Below, one piece after another: positions 5,958 to 8,478 of a DNA stretch of 8,478 nt (position 1 is its first letter; every line of letters starts with the position of its first letter). This DNA comes from an uncultured Ruminococcus sp. (GTDB lineage: Bacteria; Bacillota; Clostridia; Oscillospirales; Acutalibacteraceae): positions 1-8,478 of the forward strand of contig CADBRK010000280.1 of NCBI GenBank assembly GCA_902797065.1, given 5' to 3'. A program made the position numbers and the translations under genes. The notes under the pieces were generated by a model. That model had not been told where the DNA came from, did not search any database, and worked only from the letters and a program-made list of their open reading frames with translations.

Positions 5958-7943
5958 TTAGCTTATATCCAGATTATCAATATAATCTGCGCCGTATTTT
6001 ACAATATAGTCTTTACGTCCGACAAGATTGTCGCCTAAGAGAATATCAAATATTTCGGCTGTCTTTTCTGCGTCATCGGGCATTATCTTTATAAGACGGC
6101 GTGTGTCCGGATTCATGGTTGTAAGATTCATCATGTCGGGTTCGTTCTCACCAAGTCCTTTTGAACGTTGGATCGTGAATTTCTCCTTGCCGATCTCTTT
6201 TATGAACATGTCTTTTTCCTGCTCGGTATATGCAAAGTATATCTGATTTTTTGTAGTTATCTCATAAAGCGGAGATTCTGCAATGAACACCTTGCCTTCG
6301 CGAATAAGCGTCGGGGTCAATCTGTATATCATCGTCAGCAGCAGTGTTCTGATCTGAAATCCGTCGACATCTGCATCGGTACATATGATTACCTTGCTCC
6401 ACCTGAGCAGATTTATATCAAATAAAGATAAGTTTTTGTTTGATTTGGAATTTGTTTCAACACCGCAGCCCAGAACTTTTAACAGATCGGTTATTATCTC
6501 GCTTTTGAAGATCTTGCCATAATCTGCTTTCAGGCAGTTGAGTATCTTTCCTCTTATCGGCATTATCGCCTGAAAATCGGGGTTCCTCGCCTGCTTACAA
6601 GCGCCGAGAGCCGAATCACCCTCAACTATGAATAATTCCCTCTGAGATACGTCTTTGCTTCGGCAGTCGACAAACTTTGCAACGCGGCTTGTCATATCCA
6701 TATTGCTTGACAAGGTTTTCTTTATATCAAGGCGTGTCTTTTCTGCTTTTTCACGGCTTCGTTTATTTATGAGTACCTGACCTGCGATCCTGTCGGCTTC
6801 GAGCGGGTTCTCGATAAAATACACCTCTAACTGATGACGAAGCACTTCTACGAGCGCGTCCTGAATACCCTTATTGTTGATAGCTTTTTTCGTCTGATTC
6901 TCATATGACGTTACGCTTGAAAACGACGAGATAACAACAACAAGACATTCCTCGACATCGTTAAACTTGATCTTACTCTCACTCTTGTTATATTTGCCGT
7001 TCTGCTTAAGATAAGCGTCTATCTGATATACAAACGCATTTTTGACAGCCGCCTCATGAGCGCCGCCGTGTTCAAGCCAGCTTGAATTGTGATAAAACTC
7101 CTGTGCCTTTACTTTGTTTGAAAAAGCGAGTGCTATGTTCATCTTAGCTTTATACTCGGGCTTATCTGCGCGGTCTCTGACCATACGCTCCGCCTGCCAA
7201 GACTGAACAGACGTAAGTGCGTCTTCGCCGACTATCTCTTTGACGTGGTCTGTAATTCCGTCGTTGTATATGTACTCTGTTGTATCGAAGCTTTTGCCGT
7301 TCTGAATTCTGAGAATAAATCTGATCCCTGCATTGACGATAGCCTGCCGCTTGATTATATCGTGGAAATACTCCTCTGGTATATCAATATCCGTGAAAAC
7401 CTCCAGATCAGGCCGCCAGCGGATTTTTGTACCAGTGTCACGCTTTGAGTAAGCTTCCTTTTTTAGTCCGCCCTCATTCTCTCCTTTTTTGAACGACAAA
7501 GTATAGCGTGTGTTGTCACGTCTTATGTCAACATCCATGTACTCAGAGGAATACTGGGTCGAACACAGACCAAGCCCGTTAAGACCGAGAGAATATTCGT
7601 AGTTTTCACCCTCGCTGTTGTTGTACTTGCCGCCTGCGTAAAGCTCGCAGAAAACAAGCTCCCAGTTGTACTTCTCTTCGTTCTTGTTATAGTCAACGGG
7701 GATACCTCTGCCGTGATCCTCAACCTCTATAGATCTATCCTTATAATAAGTAACGGTTATCTCGCGCCCGTAACCTTCTCTTGCCTCGTCGATGGAGTTT
7801 GAGAGTATCTCAAAAAACGAGTGTTCACAGCCTTCCAGTCCGTCCGAACCGAATATTACGGCAGGGCGTTTTCTTACTCTGTCTGCGCCTTTTAATGATA
7901 CGATACTTTCGTTGTCGTATTCGGGTGTTTTTTTTCTTGCCAT
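5958..7943 (-). CDS. parE: DNA topoisomerase IV subunit B (ParE-like, GyrB family)
   Basis: This is the ATP-binding and Toprim subunit that drives strand passage with the ParC-like product of the next gene. Its 661 residues are close to ParE and to Gram-positive GyrB lengths. The GHKL ATPase domain (about 15-220) shows the N-box (E45, N49, D52), the G1 box DHGRG (76-80) and the G2 loop GLNGLG (120-125, with Asn where GyrB usually has His). The transducer carries the QTK loop at 350-352, whose Lys contacts ATP. The Toprim domain has EGDS at 441-444, the RGKILN strand at 464-469 and the metal-binding DADVD at 523-527. The C-terminal part has QRSKGLGE at 592-599, where most relatives have Tyr rather than Ser594. 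The start at 7941-7943 has an AGGA site 9 nt upstream (7953-7956). All catalytic motifs are present, so the enzyme should be active. Gyrase is not excluded, but ParC lacks a GyrA box. Confidence 0.9.
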   Translation of the reverse strand: MARKKTPEYDNESIVSLKGADRVRKRPAVIFGSDGLEGCEHSFFEILSNSIDEAREGYGREITVTYYKDRSIEVEDHGRGIPVDYNKNEEKYNWELVFCELYAGGKYNNSEGENYEYSLGLNGLGLCSTQYSSEYMDVDIRRDNTRYTLSFKKGENEGGLKKEAYSKRDTGTKIRWRPDLEVFTDIDIPEEYFHDIIKRQAIVNAGIRFILRIQNGKSFDTTEYIYNDGITDHVKEIVGEDALTSVQSWQAERMVRDRADKPEYKAKMNIALAFSNKVKAQEFYHNSSWLEHGGAHEAAVKNAFVYQIDAYLKQNGKYNKSESKIKFNDVEECLVVVISSFSSVTSYENQTKKAINNKGIQDALVEVLRHQLEVYFIENPLEADRIAGQVLINKRSREKAEKTRLDIKKTLSSNMDMTSRVAKFVDCRSKDVSQRELFIVEGDSALGACKQARNPDFQAIMPIRGKILNCLKADYGKIFKSEIITDLLKVLGCGVETNSKSNKNLSLFDINLLRWSKVIICTDADVDGFQIRTLLLTMIYRLTPTLIREGKVFIAESPLYEITTKNQIYFAYTEQEKDMFIKEIGKEKFTIQRSKGLGENEPDMMNLTTMNPDTRRLIKIMPDDAEKTAEIFDILLGDNLVGRKDYIVKYGADYIDNLDIS

Positions 7944-7992
7944 TTCAGTATTTCCTTTTCTTTATATTTCTGATCGATTACTATAAATTTTC
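7944..7992 (-). promoter_or_regulatory. parE leader
   Basis: This AT-rich stretch contains the parE ribosome site (AGGA at 7953-7956) and a TATAGT-like hexamer (minus strand, about 7978-7983) without a convincing -35 partner at standard distance. No terminator hairpin is seen between vanZ and parE, so parE may be at least partly transcribed from upstream. Confidence 0.3.
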
Positions 7993-8085
7993 TTATTTGT
8001 CTTTATTATCATTCATCATTACCAAAGTGCAGACTATCCCTGCGATCAATAAAACCAGAACTGTACCAACTACTATAATAAACAA
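7993..8085 (-). CDS. Possible small single-pass membrane peptide (30 aa, TTG start)
   Basis: I do not recognise this gene. Starting 2 nt after the vanZ stop at a TTG codon, the frame encodes 30 residues: about 22 hydrophobic residues (FIIVVGTVLVLLIAG, then IVCTLVMM), then a polar charged tail NDNKDK and a TAA stop. If read back in frame past the TTG, it includes AKKEWLIL after an in-frame stop, a positive-then-hydrophobic pattern typical of a one-helix membrane protein, but no ATG or GTG is present there. A weak AAAGAG sequence about 9 nt upstream could serve as ribosome site, inside the end of vanZ. Its placement suggests translational coupling to vanZ. It may equally be chance, since AT-rich spacers often encode hydrophobic runs. 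Confidence 0.3.
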   Translation of the reverse strand: MFIIVVGTVLVLLIAGIVCTLVMMNDNKDK

Positions 8086-8087
8086 TA

Positions 8088-8478
8088 TTAACCACTCTTT
8101 CTTTGCTTATTCTTTTTAACCACTCTTACTATTCCTCTTATACCGAAAAATACTGCTGCACCTATCAACATACCGATTGTATTCAAAATAATATCATCTA
8201 CATCTGTACACCTGTCATAAAAAGGTAACTGTATTATTTCTATACATAGCGAAAACAAAGTTCCCGAAAGGGTTGCTTTGCCTATGTTGTCAAGTTTCCT
8301 GAAACACAGAGGAAAAAATATCCCCACCGGTATAAACATTGTTATATTGCCGATGAGATTCATTTTCCATCCATCGTATACATCGAACATATGAACTATC
8401 GGCACAAGGTTCATATTAAGAGGTACAATTCTTTTTTTATCGAACACAAGTGTACCAATATGACCGTCCACAAGATGC
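8088..8478 (-). CDS. VanZ-like family membrane protein (5' end outside window)
   Basis: The frame is open to the right edge (His-Leu precede the GTG at 8469-8471), so that GTG is probably internal and the N-terminal membrane helix is missing. The 129 visible residues fit the VanZ-like family: NLVP near 23-26, then a hydrophobic segment with LIGNITMFIPVGIFFP (about 40-58), a second with FSLCIEIIQ (about 68-85), the family signature R89-x-x-D92-x-D94-D95 followed by N99-x-x-G102, a final membrane helix (about 97-117) and a basic tail. The first characterised member, VanZ of enterococcal Tn1546, gives low-level teicoplanin resistance. Most chromosomal homologues are of unknown function, and nothing here indicates a glycopeptide-resistance cluster. 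It is co-directional with parE, 144 nt upstream of it, with no terminator visible between them. Confidence 0.88.
   Translation of the reverse strand, partial: HLVDGHIGTLVFDKKRIVPLNMNLVPIVHMFDVYDGWKMNLIGNITMFIPVGIFFPLCFRKLDNIGKATLSGTLFSLCIEIIQLPFYDRCTDVDDIILNTIGMLIGAAVFFGIRGIVRVVKKNKQRKSG

Noticed and set aside
7781..8119. + strand open frame (112 codons) spanning the parE start and vanZ end
   Set aside because: It runs antisense to both genes, has a low-complexity Phe/Ile/Tyr-rich composition from the AT-rich spacer, and shows no ribosome site support.
8088..8130. Programmed -1 frameshift joining vanZ to the small hydrophobic frame
   Set aside because: The A-rich run near the vanZ end is not an X XXY YYZ slippery heptamer in the zero frame, and the -1 frame meets a TAA immediately after it.
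8088..8478. Part of a vancomycin/teicoplanin resistance cluster
   Set aside because: Only a generic VanZ-like protein is present; no vanA/B-type ligase, vanH, vanX or vanRS gene is in view, and VanZ-like genes are common on clostridial chromosomes.

Overview
The window looks like part of a chromosome from a gut Clostridia-type bacterium (Bacillota, perhaps near Ruminococcus/Oscillospiraceae). This rests on several things: a secreted multidomain protein ending in a starch-type carbohydrate-binding module, an ECF sigma/anti-sigma pair with an S/T/E-rich extracellular stalk, a divergent clostridial-type ParE/ParC pair, a VanZ-like membrane protein, and GGAGG/AAGGAG ribosome binding sites. The genus is inference; no rRNA or other taxonomic marker is present. 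I see no insertion sequence, phage gene, CRISPR array, tRNA or rRNA.

Layout: (1) Bases 1-1706, + strand, hold the 3' part of a large secreted protein. It has the end of a beta-sandwich module, an HEIGH zinc metallopeptidase domain resembling M60, a Flg_new/InlB-B-type repeat, an Ig-like module and a C-terminal CBM25/53-type module. It ends in a strong intrinsic terminator. (2) Bases 1858-3592, - strand, hold a two-gene unit: an ECF sigma factor followed by a single-pass membrane protein that is probably its anti-sigma factor, with a terminator that converges on the first gene's. (3) Bases 3665-7943, - strand, hold parE followed 13 nt later by parC, a type II topoisomerase pair with a terminator just after parC. 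(4) Bases 7993-8478, - strand, hold the 3' part of a vanZ-like gene. A possible 30-residue one-helix membrane peptide follows its stop codon, upstream of parE.

How the genes work together: ParE (ATPase/Toprim) and ParC (DNA cleavage) form one heterotetrameric enzyme. The sigma factor and its membrane partner form a transmembrane signalling switch, with two apparent extracellular folded modules as a candidate sensor. The starch-module metallopeptidase is an independent secreted or surface protein; only proximity links it to the sigma system. I found no clear new multi-gene system. The items most worth a second look are the peptidase/starch-module combination, the two-module anti-sigma ectodomain, the altered active-site-region residues of the topoisomerase, and the small ORF between vanZ and parE.
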